DNA from: Pseudomonadota bacterium
GTDB lineage: Bacteria; Pseudomonadota; Gammaproteobacteria; Xanthomonadales; Xanthomonadaceae
Direction of reading: 5' to 3'
NCBI GenBank assembly: GCA_023438325.1
Contig: JAEXRB010000360.1
Coordinates: 1 to 10,044 of the forward strand
Length of the DNA: 10,044 bases
In this document: positions 9,131 through 10,044 of the stretch, piece after piece
Layout: each line of letters opens with the position of its first letter
How positions within the stretch are numbered: position 1 is the stretch's first letter
The notes under the pieces: generated by a model
Databases searched by the model: none
Seen by the model: only the letters and a program-made list of their open reading frames with translations
What the model was told of the DNA's origin: nothing
Program-made: the position numbers and the translations under genes

Positions 9131-9151
9131 GCCTGCAGGATCAATGCAGGC
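9131..9151. repeat. Perfect dyad GCCTGCA-N7-TGCAGGC between uvrA and rplU
   Basis: Two 7-bp arms (9131-9137 and 9145-9151) are exact reverse complements separated by 7 bp. The dyad lies upstream of the rplU -35 element by 28 bp and about 67 bp upstream of the uvrA start codon. Its placement suits an operator or regulator site for either promoter, but it matches no regulator consensus that I recognise. Confidence 0.5.
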
Positions 9152-9179
9152 GGGGGATGAATGCCGGGCGAGGGCGGGT

Positions 9180-9208
9180 TTGACGCCGTGGCTGGCAGCG
9201 GCGATAAT
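9180..9208 (+). promoter_or_regulatory. Sigma-70 promoter of rplU-rpmA
   Basis: TTGACG (9180-9185, 5 of 6 to TTGACA) and GATAAT (9203-9208, 5 of 6 to TATAAT) are separated by exactly 17 bp. Transcription would begin near 9215, giving a leader of about 88 nt before rplU. This is the best promoter match in the window and fits the high expression of ribosomal protein genes. Confidence 0.8.
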
Positions 9209-9302
9209 TCGCGGCTCCCTGCGCCTTTCGGGCATTGCCCGCGTGGGGAAATACCAGTGCCGGGCGCCTGTCCGGTTCGAGAATAACTACAGAGGTATCG
9301 GT

Positions 9303-9611
9303 ATGTCGTATGCAGTCATCGTGACCGGCGGCAAGCAGTATCGCGTGATGGAAGGCGAAACGCTGCGCGGCGAGAAGCTGGAGGCCGAGGTCGGCTCCGT
9401 CGTGGATTTCGACCAGGTTCTGCTCGTGGGCACCGGCGAGGACGTCCGTATGGGCGATCTGTCCGGCGTGAAGGTCAGTGCCACCATCAAGAGCCATGGC
9501 CGTGCGGACAAGATCCGCATCATCAAGTTCCGCCGCCGCAAGCACCATCGCAAGCAGCAGGGCCATCGCCAGCATTACACCGAAATCCAGATCACCGGCA
9601 TCGCCGGCTGA
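9303..9611 (+). CDS. rplU: 50S ribosomal protein L21
   Basis: The 102-residue product matches L21 (103 in E. coli), which binds 23S rRNA domain I with L20. The N-terminal MSYAVIVTGGKQYRVMEGE, the central GEDVRMGD segment and the C-terminal KFRRRKHHRKQQGHRQHYTEIQI, the strongest family signature, are all present. The start at 9303 is chosen by homology and by AGAGG (9291-9295) 7 nt upstream. An open frame continues upstream to 8931, but that part is antisense to uvrA and intergenic. It forms an operon with rpmA (24-nt spacer), driven by the promoter at 9180-9208. In related bacteria obgE usually follows, which would lie beyond the window. Confidence 0.98.
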   Translation: MSYAVIVTGGKQYRVMEGETLRGEKLEAEVGSVVDFDQVLLVGTGEDVRMGDLSGVKVSATIKSHGRADKIRIIKFRRRKHHRKQQGHRQHYTEIQITGIAG

Positions 9612-9635
9612 TCCCACGCACAGGAGACGCAAGTC

Positions 9636-9893
9636 ATGGCACATAAAAAGGCAGGCGGCAGTACCCGCAACGGCCGCGATTCCAATCCCAAGTACCTGGG
9701 CGTGAAGATCTATGGCGGCCAGGCCATCGAAGCCGGCAACATCATCGTGCGCCAGCGCGGCACCCAGTTTCATCCGGGTGCAGGCGTAGGTCTGGGCCGC
9801 GACCACACGCTGTTCGCGCTGGTTGATGGCACCGTGCAGTTCTCGATCAAGGGGCCGAAGAACCGCCGCACGGTCAGCGTCGTTTCGGCCTGA
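9636..9893 (+). CDS. rpmA: 50S ribosomal protein L27
   Basis: The 85-residue protein equals the E. coli length. L27 reaches the peptidyl transferase centre with its flexible N-terminus and stabilises the P-site tRNA. MAHKKAGGSTRNGRDSNPKY begins directly with the mature sequence, so the cleaved N-terminal extension of Firmicutes L27 is absent. The core IIVRQRGTQFHPGAGVGLGRDHTLFAL and the ending KGPKNRRTVSV are diagnostic. AGGAG (9622-9626) lies 9 nt before the ATG. It is followed 21 nt later by an intrinsic terminator, so rplU-rpmA is a two-gene transcript. Confidence 0.98.
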   Translation: MAHKKAGGSTRNGRDSNPKYLGVKIYGGQAIEAGNIIVRQRGTQFHPGAGVGLGRDHTLFALVDGTVQFSIKGPKNRRTVSVVSA

Positions 9894-9914
9894 TCCGTAG
9901 CCAGCCCGCAACGC

Positions 9915-9944
9915 AAGGCCCCGCTTCGGCGGGGCTTTGTTTTT
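9915..9944 (+). terminator. Intrinsic terminator of rplU-rpmA with UUCG tetraloop
   Basis: AAGGCCCCGC (9915-9924) pairs with GCGGGGCTTT (9929-9938, one G:T wobble) around a TTCG loop closed by C:G, an exceptionally stable tetraloop. GTTTTT follows. It cleanly terminates the L21-L27 transcript. Confidence 0.93.
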
Positions 9945-9945
9945 G

Positions 9946-10040
9946 TGAGGCGGAAGTGGCGTGGCGCCCACGGGCTTCGCCCGCAAGACCACTTCCGGCC
10001 GCCCTCACGCTAGGCTTCCCACTTCCTGTTTTCCACTTCA
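9946..10040. repeat. Structured repeat-like intergenic element after rpmA
   Basis: TGAGG (9946-9950) plus CGGAAGTGG (9951-9959) can pair with CCACTTCCG (9989-9997) and CCTCA (10003-10007), with a 5-nt bulge between the two blocks. Two small hairpins fit inside the loop: GTGG-CGC-CCAC (9961-9971) and CGGGC-TTC-GCCCG (9971-9983), though they share base 9971. The heptamer CCACTTC recurs at 9989, 10019 and 10033, and its inverse GAAGTGG is at 9953. No coding frame is evident. The pattern resembles a dispersed palindromic intergenic element and runs almost to the window end; the family is unidentified. Confidence 0.5.
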
Positions 10041-10044
10041 GATG

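Noticed and set aside
9065..9235. 57-residue N-terminal extension of UvrA
   Set aside because: UvrA proteins begin at M-D-x-I; the extension crosses the divergent promoter region and shows no conservation that I recognise.
9065..9302. LexA (SOS) box for uvrA
   Set aside because: Neither CTGT-N8-ACAG nor the Xanthomonas-type TTAG-N6-TACTA pattern is present; TTTAGCAGTCAGG near 9095 matches only the first half.

Overview
The window comes from a GC-rich gammaproteobacterium, most likely of the order Lysobacterales (Xanthomonadales; Xanthomonadaceae or Rhodanobacteraceae). The assignment rests on three things: the gammaproteobacterial character of the ribosomal, RpoA, UvrA and DsbB proteins; a class II (plant-type) DAHP synthase; and the order alpha operon, then uvrA, then rplU-rpmA. 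It is an inference from sequence recall; no search was run.

Left part (1-2442): the distal half of the alpha (spc/alpha) ribosomal operon, in the order rpsK (3' end only), rpsD, rpoA, rplQ, all on the + strand, with short spacers and Shine-Dalgarno (SD) sequences, closed by a strong intrinsic terminator. The one loose spacer is rpoA-rplQ (129 nt). It holds a perfect 9-bp hairpin with no T-run and a small open frame with a very good SD that runs into the start of rplQ.

Middle part (2443-5809): three + strand genes. The first encodes a polytopic membrane protein whose conserved blocks match the eukaryotic DIE2/ALG10 dolichyl-phosphate-glucose glucosyltransferases (GT-C fold, GT59). It is the most unusual gene here. 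It is followed by dsbB (periplasmic disulfide-bond regeneration) and a class II DAHP synthase (first step of the shikimate pathway).

Right part (5811-10044): on the - strand, uvrA and a small hotdog acyl-CoA thioesterase form a two-gene unit overlapping by 4 nt (ATGA). The thioesterase converges on the DAHP synthase gene with one base between stop codons. A 238-bp divergent region separates uvrA from the + strand rplU-rpmA operon. It carries a near-consensus sigma-70 promoter for rplU and a perfect 7-7-7 dyad. rpmA ends at an intrinsic terminator with a UUCG loop, followed by a structured repeat-like element reaching the window edge.

Most of the window is housekeeping. No CRISPR, insertion sequence, phage gene, tRNA or rRNA was seen. 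The leads worth pursuing are the ALG10-like protein, the rpoA-rplQ spacer, the uvrA/rplU dyad and the terminal repeat element.
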